From Ampelomyces quisqualis (Eukaryota > Ascomycota > Dothideomycetes > Pleosporales > Phaeosphaeriaceae): DNA of 64,000 bases. Each line of letters opens with the position of its first letter. Positions within the stretch are counted from its first letter, which is position 1. The stretch covers positions 1,612,001-1,676,000 of the forward strand of contig JAGTXZ010000005.1 in the NCBI GenBank assembly GCA_018398575.1. Direction: 5' to 3'. Positions 22,261-33,273 of this stretch are shown here, one piece after another. Made by a program: the position numbers and the translations under genes. The notes beneath the pieces are model-generated. The model searched no databases and was not told the origin of the DNA. It saw only the letters and a program-made list of their open reading frames with translations.

Positions 22261-23639
22261 AGTCTCGTTGTTAGCCGCGCCATGTCCACGGCCGCCGCCC
22301 GCCTCCGCAACTTTCGAGACGGACGGACTGTATGACGCTTGTGCAGCCTTGTTAGTCATAGGAATCGGGCTCCCGGGGCCAGGGCCACGATTCACGAACC
22401 ACAAGACGTAGTTTATTTCCCCGCATGCGTTGGCGAGACGGCGGTTTGGGGCAGTTTCTGTTGCTCAAGTGCGGCGTGGCAAGCATGCGAGAGTGATGCG
22501 TAGAGTGCGGCAGGTGGATCCCAGAAGGGGAAACAGGAGTGCATCGACGGCGTTTGCGATGGATACCCACATGATTTTGGCGCATAGCAATAATGGAGAA
22601 AGTCCCCGCAGTGCGTGAATGATGACACGTCGCAGAAGCAAGTGGTTGAAGCAAGCAGGACGTATGCGTGACGTTGGCTTCACCGAAGCGCACATGTGCG
22701 GCTGTGCGGCTGTGCAGCTGTGGAAGCCAGGAGGTGGGCGAGAAGGGCGTGCCAAGCATCGCGAACAGCTCCAACAGAAGGCAAATTGCGCGCAGCGATT
22801 GCAAAAGATGGCGACATGTCATGCACCCAGCGCGCGAGGCAGGCGGCGGTCGATGGCATGCGCTCATTCGCCGGACAAAGCACGCAAAGAACCTGTTGGC
22901 AGACATTACCGAGTCCACCTGACTTCACGATGCTCAGCAACAGGAGCAACACCATGAATGACAGGGCAGCAGCGCGACATGGTCAATCAGAGCCCTCCCG
23001 CCAGTGCCTGTCGCCGCGGACAACTCTGCCTCCCCCGCCACCGCGGACTGTGGCCGCGCATCTAGTCAGGCCTCGCCGTCACGCCTTCGCGCGCAACGTC
23101 CAGCGCAAATTTTCTGCAGTCGTCTCTGCAGCATCGTCAGTTTGCTGGGGGTAATGAGAAAGGCGCGCACCCAATGGCAGCAGCGCCTGCAGGTCAGCTG
23201 TGGTGCAGACCAAGCTCGCTATTACGCTATCAAAAATGGCCGGCCAAGGCGGCATCGCCTACCACCGACAGCCTTTGTCCGGCTGCGACGCCTCGGGAGT
23301 GCTGCACGCATGATCTGAACATTGCCGTTAACTGGAAAGCGGCAGGATGATTTGGTTCCATGGTGCCGAAATTTCTGTCCATGGCGTTTCCTTGGTGCTT
23401 GGTGACTTGGACAGTTGCGACTCATCTCGAGTATATAAGACTGTTTATTACCCCGGCACTCTCCCTCTTGAACAGCCCACGTCAAGCACTACTACTCCTT
23501 CCCGCGCCATCTACTGCTACAAGCCCTACCCCGGATTTGCAAAGCGTCTTCGCCCCTCACATCAACGTCCTCATCCACCAATCACACCAACCCATCTACC
23601 CCCAACACCTCCCCCAACACCTCCCCCAACCCAAACAAA
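22261..23639. other. Intergenic: Arp1 3' side and long DUF3602 promoter
   Basis: About 1.4 kb with no coherent gene. It holds a GTGCGGCT tandem repeat (about 22,697-22,718). The last 200 bp form a typical promoter with a TATA box and a very CT/CA-rich leader containing ACCTCCCCCAAC repeats (about 23,608-23,632). Confidence 0.6.
23432..23438 (+). promoter_or_regulatory. TATA box of the DUF3602 gene
   Basis: TATATAA lies about 200 bp before the ATG, followed by a long CT/CA-rich leader. This is the usual form of a strongly expressed fungal promoter. Confidence 0.65.
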
Positions 23640-24107
23640 ATGGTCTCCTTCCACATCACCGAGCCTCACCCATCTGTCGGTAGCTCCTACATCTACTCAG
23701 GTCGTGGCGGCGCTGGCAACGTAACCCGCGTCAAGTCCACCGATCTCACCAACGGCGCCACAGCCAGCGGCCCAGCATCCCGCATCAAGCTCACGCCTCC
23801 CCCTACTGACGCCTTCTTTGCCTCTGGTCGCGGCGGCGCAGGCAACATGCACCGCGAGAAGGAACGCGCCATGTTCAGCTTCGACGAAGAACTCCAGCAG
23901 CAAGAGCGTCTCCGCTCCCAGCAAGCTCCCGTGTACCACGTTGGTCGCGGCGGCGCCGGCAACCTCGTCGACGAGATGAAGCCGCGCAGCCACCGCCAGA
24001 ACAGCGCGAGCTCGCAGAGCTCCAACGAGAGCGACAAGGAGGGCGTCAGGCGCAGCATGGAGACTGCGTGGCATCGTCTCAGCAGGGGATTCTCTCACCA
24101 ATCTTGA
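23640..24107 (+). CDS. DUF3602 protein with three GRGGAGN motifs (Par32-like)
   Basis: A single exon of 155 residues starting MVSFHITEPHPSVG. The motif GRGGAGN occurs three times, spaced about 40 residues (near residues 21, 63 and 102), the defining feature of DUF3602. Between motifs are Ser/Thr/Pro linkers, and the C-terminus is Ser-rich and basic. Yeast Par32, which carries such motifs, is phosphorylated after rapamycin and regulates ammonium permeases in nitrogen signalling; a similar stress or nutrient role here is inference. The strong TATA promoter suggests high or inducible expression. There is no signal peptide or membrane segment. Confidence 0.88.
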   Translation: MVSFHITEPHPSVGSSYIYSGRGGAGNVTRVKSTDLTNGATASGPASRIKLTPPPTDAFFASGRGGAGNMHREKERAMFSFDEELQQQERLRSQQAPVYHVGRGGAGNLVDEMKPRSHRQNSASSQSSNESDKEGVRRSMETAWHRLSRGFSHQS

Positions 24108-25172
24108 ACAGCGACATGTTTTTCTTCCTCCGCCTTGTCCCTTCTTGTTCACTTTTTTTTTCATCAACATCACATTGGAGCTCAATCGACTCGATGATAA
24201 TCGAGAGCTGATTGTGATTCTCTCCAAAGCATCTTAGCGCTGGCGTTACCAACCGAGTTCACTTTCATCTGTACCAACAAACCCCAACAACAAAAGTTCA
24301 TCATCTCACTCCAGCAACACGACACACAACCATCGAGAAGGCTCAGGGAAGCACCTCTGGTCATCAAAAGGTTCTTTGAAATTTATTGATACCCGAAATG
24401 ATCCCTGATTCTTTGCGAGAAGAGGGCATTGGCAAGCGTTTCAGCCTGCACTTCTTTCATTTTGGAAGGACATGTCCGGCATCTCCGAGGCAAAGGTTCC
24501 CCCCAAGCCACCACACAGTAATCCAAAACTTTCAAGTTCACACATTGTACCTTCTATGACTTGTTCCAAGTGATGTACAGTCCCCCAAAGTCCAGCCCGC
24601 GAGAGAAGTATGTACCGAGTATGCCAAACTCGATGGACCATCATGGACCCTCGTGGCGAATCCAAGTCCCTGCACCATACCCTCTCACATCAAACAAAAC
24701 AACTTTCGAAACAAAGCAAGCCCTTTGACATCTCTCGACACGTCCGCCCTCACGCCACAGCACGTCCACACACATGATTGTCCAGAATCAGCCTTGGCGC
24801 ACAGGCGCACCTTGGCTCAAAGCTAGCCGGGGATCACAAACCTTTTATTGTCTTTGCATATTCTTGGCGGACACGGAGCGAGTCCCCTGATCTCCACCAT
24901 CTTTCACTTTCACGTCGCGCTACAGTGTGAAGCACGTAGTGGAAACTGCCTGTGCGACAAAGAGTTTTCCGTCAAGTCAGGTTTGCATTGGTACCAAAGG
25001 CAAAACGGATCATGGCTCCAGAGATGCAATTTCAAGTCATTCAAACGCCTTCGCAATGGTCTGGCTCGCAACCTTTTGTATCCGTGCTATGGATATCAGC
25101 GCTGCTCCTGCGCACACAAAAAAGTTCCATCCTTTGAGAATACATGTTTCAACGAAAAGAATGTCCCTCATC
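24108..25172. other. Intergenic between converging genes
   Basis: About 1.07 kb holding the 3' sides of the DUF3602 gene and Spt6. No frame with gene-like composition or splice structure was found. Confidence 0.6.
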
Positions 25173-28100
25173 CTATCTGCGGGGGATCGCGCTCGCATTC
25201 GTTCCCGCGACCCTCGCTAACATCTTGAACCCATTCTTCAGCGACACCATGTCACCATATGCGTGACCGCGCATTTCAAATTTGCCAGGACTGATTTTGA
25301 ACGGCCAGGCGCCCTTGGGTTTCTCGTAGCCGAGTTGGAAGCAGAGCCAGAAGTGGCCGGGGTATTTGGGCATACTACAGAAGGCATACATGGAGCGGTG
25401 CGGGTTGGCTGTGCAATAATTTTCTAGCCATTGCTCTGCGTGGTGGTTAGTGGCAGTCGATTTTCAATGTCATATGCGTGAGCACATACCTGTTTCTTCC
25501 TTTGTGCCGGTCTGGAAACGCTCGTCTCGCGTAAGTTCAGTGACCTTGCGTGCCATGGCTTCGATATGGTTGACAATCAATTCGTCCAGATCCGTGTATG
25601 TGGTTTTCCCAATTTTTAGCTGTTTACCCAGAGAGAACTGGTTGGGCTTGTTCATCTCCAAGATGTCAAGATGTTGGTAAGCGTTGTTGCCAACCTTCCA
25701 TGTCACGACCAAGTGGTCGAAGCCCTTGGACGATGGACGAATCACGAGCTCGCCCACTTCCTTGCTGCCAAGATACTCTTCTGCTTGCATAGCGCTGAAG
25801 GAGAAGAAAAGAGGATGGTTGACAACTCGATTGGGGCGGCCAGATGCCACCTCTTTCTCTTTCTCCGCAGCCTTCTTGTCTGCAGCCTCCTGGGCGTCAT
25901 CCCACTCGCCAGCTATACGATCGTTGCGTGGAACTGGTTTTCGGATGAGATCTTCTCGAAACGATAACTGTGCTGTAAGAGCCTTGGGGTTGAGGAATAA
26001 AATGCGGCCGCGAACGACCTGATGCGACTGGTAAACGTGGCGAGGTTCTTGGCCACCACTGCCAATGCCCTCAGGGAATTCAGACTCTGAGACACCACCT
26101 TCGATTCCACATTCAAGTCGGCATTCTATGTGATCTGGAAAGGTGCGCCTGATTGTTGTCGGAACGACCATACCCTCGTATAGAGTATCCTTAGTCTCAC
26201 CGGTGAGCATTGTGAAGACTTCGTCGGTATGCATGAGCGAGAACACTTGTCTGATCTCTTCGTATGGGTTTTCGAGCTCCGCACGGATGGTCTCGAGTGT
26301 TGCACGTTTGCGCTGGCCAAAGTTTCGCTCAATTTCGGTAGCGTAATCCTCCAAGGCGAGGTCGTTGACCAAATCAGTGGTTTCTTCCCGAACCATCTTT
26401 CGAATGACGGCGCTGGGCCCTCCCTCGTCCGTCTCAGCTTTGACGTCTTCTTCGTCCATGTTCAGTGCGTCTGCAACCATCTTTCGGGCAAGATCGTAGT
26501 CTTCAGGATGGACACGGGTAAAGTCGAGATAGTCCGAGGACTCTTCGCTCGAGTCGTAGGGAATGTACAGGAAACTGGCACAGTTCTGGTGCACCTTGGG
26601 TCCCATGGCTGCCTTCAGATCGCGAGAAGTGTTCTCAGACACACCGAGAAGATCATATCGTGAGAGAATTTCATCACCGTTGGCCTGGATTGCTTTGACG
26701 AGTCGATCGGCCTTGCGCGGGCCGAGACCACAGACGTATGGTATGAGTTTGCCCATGTATTTGTCGTCGTAACATTCCGGAAGGTCAATTCCAACAAGGT
26801 TGACCATGTCGACCATGGCTGTCTCGAGTCGCTCGTAGAGCTTCTCCTGTGGCACAAGCGTCTGGTTGGGAATGAAAGGTAGCGAAATGATATCCTTGCC
26901 AAGCGATGCGTATTCGGCGAGTGGATTCTGCAGGTATCTCGCAAGCGCGATGCAGTATCTGGTGAGCGGTGGGTATTTGGGGAACTCTGCCGCTGCCCGA
27001 CCACTGTTGTAGTAGAGGCGGGCCACTTCGTCGTTGACCATAACCACTTCCAGCGGGTCGCTCCTTTCCGCGCCAGTGCTCTCATCCTCGTATGTCGGAC
27101 CGGTCAGTCCATTCTGTTGGATGATCTCCTGAACATCCTTGTACAGTCTTCTTGTCTCCACGGACCATCCACTGACACCAATGACGTCTGGGCGTCGTCG
27201 CTGAGCAGCTTCGACGAATTTAGCAATATCCTGTCCATCCGGTATACCGCGTTCTTGATTGCCGAGCCTGAATTCGACGAGCTTACCATGCTCTAGCACA
27301 CGACCATCATTCTCGACGTATGCCCACAGGATGGCGTCGCCACGTTGACCTTGGCCATTAGACATGCAGAGGGCGTTTGGTACAGAGCCAATGGGTGCAG
27401 CCTTGAGTTTGTATGGTGCTTGGTCAAGCTTGTTGTAGTAGCTTTCCCTGGCCCGGCTGGCAAGCTCGTCTTCGCAACGCGCACGCAGAGTTTCTTTGAC
27501 ACCGTTCGCAATAATCTTCTGTAGCTTGTCCAATGCTTCATCGAGTAGTTCCCTTCGTAAGCTGTTCCACGAATCCGACACTTCGCTCACACCATCAGAG
27601 ACAATCTTCGTATGAAGCCGCCTCTTGAATTCGTCATAGTTTGCCATGGATATTTGCACTTGGACCAGACCCTCACTCTCAGCTTTGAGCATCTTGAGGA
27701 ACAAGTCCGGTCGACCATGTAGATCCATGAAGGTCTGGCGTCGGAGGTACTTGAACTCGTAGTAGGGATGATCCTCGCTGATTTTTCGTGCACCTTTGTC
27801 TGTCCGTATGCAGTCGATCTGTGCGTTCTGGTAAAAGCTGCCTCGCAGAAATCTTCGCAGACGGGAGCTCATGTGTAGATCCTGAACGAACAGTATCCTT
27901 GCAGACCTGAGAAGGGTTGCACCAGTCTCAGGAGCCTCTGCCAAATGATCGGCATATTCTTGTACCTGGTACGGCGGATCCTCGATGACTTGCGCGCCTC
28001 TAGAGGTACCTTCGGCTTTCTTGGCAAAATCTTCTGGGGTTATGCCAATAGCCTGGACGAATTGACTTGCCTTGCCTGTGCGTAGTTTGTCGTAGAAACT

Positions 28101-29565
28101 TCGTGCGTTATTTGCACGCTTCTGAGTTCCATTTGTCTCCTGTCGAACCTCGAGTATTTCCTGTGAGTACCGGTAGTGCAGATAGTCTTGCAGTTCCTGG
28201 ATCTCCTCAATGGTTATTGCCTTGTCCGACAGGTCCTCGATCTCGGTATCCACGATTTCTGGGTAAACGCTTCGAACATTTTCGTAGTTCTGTAGCAACG
28301 CGTCCCTCTTCTCAGCGAACGCTCGGAACTTGAGGTCCAAATCGAAGACTTCCCAGAGGTCGCCTTGGTTGAGCAAGCGTTCGGGTCGGACATCGTTGGG
28401 CGGCGGATTGTCTGCGTCGTCCTGGTCATCGCTGTCACCAGGCGCATGGATGAGGTAGTCTTTCCTGTGATTGAAGATGAACGGTACTTCATAGTCTTCG
28501 ATGTTGATAAACTCAAGGACCCTGTGAACGGCTTTCTGGAACGGCCCTTTGAAGTAGCCGATGAGATCCTTCTTTGGCCACAGCAGTGTTGTGATCCATT
28601 GTGCCTCCTCCGTGAGTCGTAGTTGCATATTTTCCGGTGTCAGTTCGAGGTCCTTGAACGGTTTGCGAGCCAGCTGCAGACGCTCGGGAATGTCTGTTTC
28701 GCGGATTACGTTGTCCTCGTCTGTCAACAAGCGTTCTTGCAGCTGGGATGGTTCAAATACGTCCTTGAGTTGAAGCTCTTTGCCTTCGCCAGTCTGCTCC
28801 TCCTCTTCAGCCTCCTGCATGTCCAGAGCCCAGTCGTAATCTGTGCCATCGCCAAATGCAGCCCTGTAGTCTTCTTCTGCACCCTCGTCTAGGCCTGCTG
28901 CCTGCAATCCTTGCGTGATCAGATTGATGCCTGGTTGCGTGACGTCTCGGTCGTCCTCAATCTCGTCCTCGAATTGGTCATCCTCGATAAAGTCGTCGAA
29001 TTCGTTGAGGCCAGATCGCCGCGGTTCGTCATTGTCCTCGTTTACTTCGTCGTCGGAGAAGATGTCATCTACACCACGAGCACGCGCGCGTTCTTTGTGG
29101 CCTCGCTTCAGGCGCTTGAATCTGGACTGTCTTCATGTAAGCAAACGCCAGGCTGCCACACCAATCGGAAGTACCTGTGCTTCATCTGGTCGCTCCACTT
29201 CAACACCGATCAGATCCAGGTCCTCGTCGTCGAGAGCCTCGTCAACCTCTCTGTTCTTGCGCTTCTTCCTGCGGCGCCGCTTGCGCTCAGCTTCGTCGTC
29301 CTCTTCATCCTCGTCTACGACGAAGCCTGCCCCTTCCTGTCATGCTAGTCAGCCACGCAGCGGCAATGCTGTTCCATCTTGGATAGCTTGCCTGTGCTAG
29401 TAGCTCATCGTCGTCTTCGTCTTCTTCCTCGCTCGAGTCGTCGACGATGCCATTGGTTCCGTTTGTCTTTGTGGGTCTGCCCTCACCACGCTCCTCATCG
29501 AAATCCTCGTCCTCCTCTTCACTGCCTACGTCGGCGACATTGTCGAAGAAGTCGGCCGTAGACAT
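25173..29565 (-). CDS. SPT6: Transcription elongation factor and histone chaperone Spt6
   Basis: Four exons: 29565-29392, 29336-29175, 29126-25490 and 25435-25173, giving 1,411 residues, the normal size for Spt6. Introns are 55, 48 and 54 nt. The first starts GCAAGC (a GC-AG intron); the others are GT-AG. Regions in order: an acidic N-terminus (MSTADFFDNVADVGSEEEDE; EGAGFVVDEDEEDDEAE) that in the family binds histones and Spn1; a Tex-like core with a YqgF-type RNase H fold; helix-hairpin-helix (YVCGLGPRKADRLVKAIQAN); an S1 domain (from TLYEGMVVPTTIRR, about residue 1090); and a C-terminal tandem SH2 module (from HPLFFSFSAMQAEEYL, about residue 1195) that binds the phosphorylated Pol II linker. 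It acts in the nucleus with elongating Pol II. It is head to head with Ste7. Confidence 0.96.
29337..29391 (-). other. GC-AG intron in SPT6 (intron 1)
   Basis: The exon ends CTAGCACAG, the intron starts GCAAGC and ends ATGACAG, and the next exon opens GAAGGGGCAGG. The junction is phase 0 and gives ELLAQ|EGAGFVVDED, the expected acidic Spt6 N-terminus. No GT donor nearby keeps the frame. Confidence 0.85.
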
Positions 29566-30133
29566 GTTTTGGATGGACAAAGGAAACGCGTCTCGCACTC
29601 GGGTCTGGTTGATGCGGCGGTCGTGCGGCGGTCGAGGGAGCGATGGCGCGGACGGTGCAGTGGTTGTAGCGACGGCAGCGGGTGGAGAGGGACGTGGAAA
29701 AGGAGGGAGCTGGGCAGCCAAGCGATGGACAGTTGCGCCCACCCAACGCGTCGCATCAATTATGCTCCCGGGCCGGTCATAGCGCGGCCGTCACGTGCTC
29801 GTTCAGCGGCCAGAAGCGGTTGGCGTGACCATGACTACGGATTGTACAGTAACACGGTAGATTGATACGCACGTGTTCAGCGAGATTCTGGGTGCAGGCT
29901 GCAGCTGTCTTCCAGCTCCGGCCCCCTGTCCCACGGTGCAGAGGAACAGCTGGATACAACAGGAGTGCTGTGTTGGTGGCTGTGCCAATGACATGCCGTG
30001 TGCACGTGTGGGCCGTTTGGGTGCTGGGACACGTGAAGCATGCATGACTGCGCGATGGCCATGCCGGCTGAAACCTCCTGAGTGCTGAGCAGTGCTGCTG
30101 CCCGAGACCCCACCCTCACACACCACGGCCACC
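29566..30133. promoter_or_regulatory. Bidirectional promoter region, SPT6 / STE7
   Basis: A 568-bp interval between two outward-facing start codons. It contains several CACGTG or CACGTG-like E-box words (near 29,793, 29,869 and 30,003). The Ste7 start context is GCCACCATGG. Confidence 0.55.
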
Positions 30134-31662
30134 ATGGGCGACCCGTTCAAGCCAAAGACGATGAAGCGCAAGAACCTCAAGGGGCTGGCGCTCAGCGCGC
30201 CGCCGCCGCCGGCGGCGCCCCCGGGCGGCGATGCGCACGTGGGCGGCGGCGTGGCCCACGACGACAAGCAGGCCACGCTCGAAATCGGCGTCGAGTTCCA
30301 GCTGGACCTCAAGGCCGAGGACCTGATTGTGCTGCGGGAGCTGGGCTCGGGCAACGGCGGAACGGTCAGCAAGGTGCAGCACGCGGCGACCAAGGTCGTC
30401 ATGGCGCGCAAGGTGCGTCCGGCGCGCAGGCAGCAGGCAGGCGGCGGCAGGCAGGCACTGACACGCGCAGGTCATCCACGTCGAGGCCAAGAACGAGGTC
30501 CGCAAGCGCATCGTGCGCGAGCTGCGCATCATGCACGACTGCAACTCGCAGTACATCGTCGACTTCTACGGCGCCTTCCAGAACGAGAGCGGGGACGTCA
30601 TCATGTGCATGGAGTACATGGACGTCGGGCAAGTGCCGCTCCGCCTCCGTCGCCGCAACACCCGCCAGCTAACTCGCGCGGTGCAGGTCGCTCGACTGGG
30701 TCTCGCGAACCTTTGGCCCCGTGCGCGTCGACGTGCTCGGCAAGATGGCCGAGGCGGTGCTCGGCGGCCTCGCCTACCTCTACAGCGCCCATCGCATCAT
30801 GCACCGCGACCTCAAGCCCTCCAACATCCTCGTCAACTCCAAGGGCTCCATCAAACTCTGCGACTTCGGCGTGTCGAGCGAGCTGGAAGGCTCCATCGCC
30901 GAGACCTTCGTCGGCACCGGCACATACATGGCCCCGGAGCGGATACAGGGCTCGCCCTACACGGTCAAGTCGGACGTGTGGAGCGTCGGTCTTTCGCTGA
31001 TGGAGCTGGCCATCGGCAAGTTCCCCTTTGCCGGCAGTGCCGACGACGACGAAGCCGGCGGCCCCCAGGGCATCCTCGACCTTCTGCAGCAAATCGTCCT
31101 GGAGCCCGCGCCGAAGCTGCCCAAGAGCGACGCCTTCCCCTCCATCCTGGAAGACATGATTGCAAAGTGTTTGCTGAAGGATCCTGCAGAGCGACCCACT
31201 CCCAAGGAGCTTTACGTAAGACGGCCACAGCTGTGCACACGCGCGCCCGCTAACCACGCCCAGGACCACGATGCCTTTTTGCAAGCCGCCAAGCGCACAC
31301 CCGTTGATCTCGAAGCATGGGCAGTCAGCATGATGGAGCACAACAAGCGCAAGTCGTACCTCGCCCCAGCGCCCTCGGCAGCGAGCATCAAGGAACAGCT
31401 CAAGGAACGTCCGCAACCCGAGCGGAGAGGTTCGCCCGACGTCAAGCCACCAGCACAGAACGGGTCGAGCTCAGCACCCGCGCCACCGCGACCCTCATAT
31501 CTAGCCCGAGCGTCCAGCAGCCCGAGTCAGAACGTCATGAGCCTGCCCATCAGGCCGGCACCCGCCCCGTCAGACGCACCGAACTCGAGGCCTGGGTCCA
31601 GAGGGCCACCACTTGGGGGATTACCACCTGTGCCCAGGCGATGGAACAACGAAGTGCAATAG
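30134..31662 (+). CDS. STE7: MAP kinase kinase of the Ste7/Fuz7/Mst7 family
   Basis: Four exons: 30134-30412, 30471-30628, 30687-31215 and 31264-31662, giving 454 residues. Introns 1 and 3 are GT-AG (58 and 48 nt). Intron 2 (30629-30686) starts GCAAGT and is GC-AG. The N-terminus MGDPFKPKTMKRKNLKGLAL is typical of ascomycete Ste7 orthologues. Kinase landmarks are ELGSGNGGTVSKV, Lys93 in VVMARK, HRDLKPSN with Asp187, and DFGVSS with Asp205. The activation segment has Ser215 and Thr219 in GSIAETFVGTGTYMAPERI, matching the MEK S-x-x-x-S/T pattern. The Pro/Ser-rich tail follows DAFLQAAKRTPVDLEAWA. In related fungi this kinase acts between Ste11 and the Fus3/Kss1-type MAPK for mating, fusion and plant infection; that role here is by family. 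Confidence 0.95.
30629..30686 (+). other. GC-AG intron in STE7 (intron 2)
   Basis: The exon ends GACGTCGG, the intron starts GCAAGTGCC and ends GCGGTGCAG. The junction is phase 2 (GG|G) and gives YMDVG|SLDWVSR, the conserved kinase hinge region. A GT three bases further in cannot keep the SLDW frame. Confidence 0.85.
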
Positions 31663-32261
31663 TTGCATGTATACACGCAGTGAATTTGGTGCATTTTGTT
31701 GGTATATCGCGAGCTTTAGTCGGCATGTGCCATGACGAATTCATACATTTCTAACCTCGTTCGATTCTTCTACCACAAATCCTATGAAAGCTTACATGAC
31801 CAATCACTGAAACCATCTCCAGCAACCTACGACATCTCAACTATCCATATGATCCTCAACTCTGCGCCCGTCCTGTACGTCTCTTTCCTCCCAATCAGTA
31901 TCCCGCTTTCTGGGCCTGGTGTTGCAGTGCACCACAACGACATCATAGGCTTTTTTTCTCGTTCTCGTGACAGACATGATAGACGACATTCAAACTGTGC
32001 CTACCGCATGTCCTGGAATGACATAAAACTGTTGTAAGGAGCATTGTAATCACCAGGTCCAGCAATAGTTCGTGAACAGGCAAGCAAAAGCCCAAGGTGG
32101 TCCTAACACTACTAGTTCAACCACATGTAGCGCGCTCAAAAAGACCCGGTAGACACTCGGTACTCCATAGAAGCAAAGTTTGAAACAAAGTTGACCTTCC
32201 CGTCAACCCCTCATGCCCAATCCACCTTATAGTTTGTCAATCAGTGACAAGTATATCCTTC
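31663..32261. other. Intergenic between converging genes
   Basis: About 600 bp between the stops of Ste7 and the Pro/Gly repeat gene. Nothing gene-like was seen. Confidence 0.6.
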
Positions 32262-33153
32262 TTACAGGGGCGTGGGAGCCGGCGAGACAGGAGGCCGACG
32301 CGAGAAGACGGCTTCACGCACACACGTTAGTCTCGATTCCTCAAACCATGTGTGTGTGAGACTCACAAAGTCCGCCAGTGGGGCGAGGTCGACCACCTGG
32401 GGCTCTGGGGCCACCGGTGGGTCGTGGGCCTCTGGAACGACTGGGGAAACCACCTGTAGGTGCAGCTGCGATGCGTCAGTAGTACGATGGTGCTAGTGGG
32501 AGATATGTGAGAGACGTACGGAAGCCTGGACCACCGCCAGGACGGCTGGGAAAACCTGGAAAGCCGCCGGTCGGGGCAGCTACGCAGTCTAAGTGAGTAT
32601 TCATGGTCGATAATGTAAAGGTCAGGGTTTACGGACGAAAACCTGGGAAGCCAGTAGGGAAGCTTGGGGAGCCACCAGTCGGCCGGGGACCGCTGGGAAA
32701 GCCTGGGAAGCTTCCGGTGGGCGCGGCTATAGGTTTGTCAGTACTCTGTTGTACATGCTGAGGAGCTTGCGAGGAACATACGAAAGCCTGGACCTCCGCC
32801 AGGTATGCTTGGGACCGGCCTAGTAGGGATGGCTACATGTTGTTAGTGTCATGCTCTTACTCAAATGCCGTGAAGAGACCCACGGAATGGTGGCAAACCG
32901 CTGGGAAAGCCCGATGGGCGACCTGGTCCGCCTGTGGGCGCTGAGGCTGCTTGGGATGTCAGTCTGCATGTAGTTGCTTTGGTGCATGGAAAATTACGGA
33001 AGCCTGGAATGACAGGAGTTCCAGACGGGACCTGAAGCTGGACGAGAGGTGCGGCAATGGCGCTGGTATGCATTAGTAGAGAGCTTGTTACAAGGGCCGG
33101 CGTCTGAACTATGCATACACAGTGGCCAACAAAGCGACGCACGAGACCCTCAT
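32262..33153 (-). CDS. Secreted Pro/Gly-rich repeat protein built from eight micro-exons
   Basis: Exons: 33153-33119, 33062-32998, 32946-32884, 32832-32782, 32726-32637, 32579-32520, 32465-32367 and 32311-32262. The seven GT-AG introns are 51-57 nt. The spliced product is 170 residues. Exon 1 plus the start of exon 2 gives a signal peptide, MRVSCVALLATVAIAA. Each of introns 2-7 falls after the first base of a codon, and exons 3-7 encode 21, 17, 30, 20 and 33 residues. Four of these five open with PAPTG or a variant (PSAPTGG, PAPTGSFPGF, PAPTGGFPGF, PAPTGGFPS), and exons 2, 4, 5 and 6 end PGF. Supporting signals are a TATA box about 115 bp upstream, a CT-rich leader, and CTAAT-type branch sites such as the one in intron 1. 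No family was recognised; an extracellular or wall-associated structural or effector-like protein is possible. Confidence 0.8.
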
Positions 33154-33267
33154 AGTGATAGATAATCTGAGGTACAGGGCAACGGATAAGTTGAGCAGAG
33201 TGATGAGAATGAAATTCAACTTTGAAGTTGCTCAAGGAAACGATATGAGGCTGCCAATGGACCTGGT

Positions 33268-33273
33268 CTTATA
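33268..33273 (-). promoter_or_regulatory. TATA box of the micro-exon gene
   Basis: On the minus strand this reads TATAAG, 115-120 bp before the start codon. A leader containing CATTCTCATCACTCTGCTC follows it. Confidence 0.6.
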
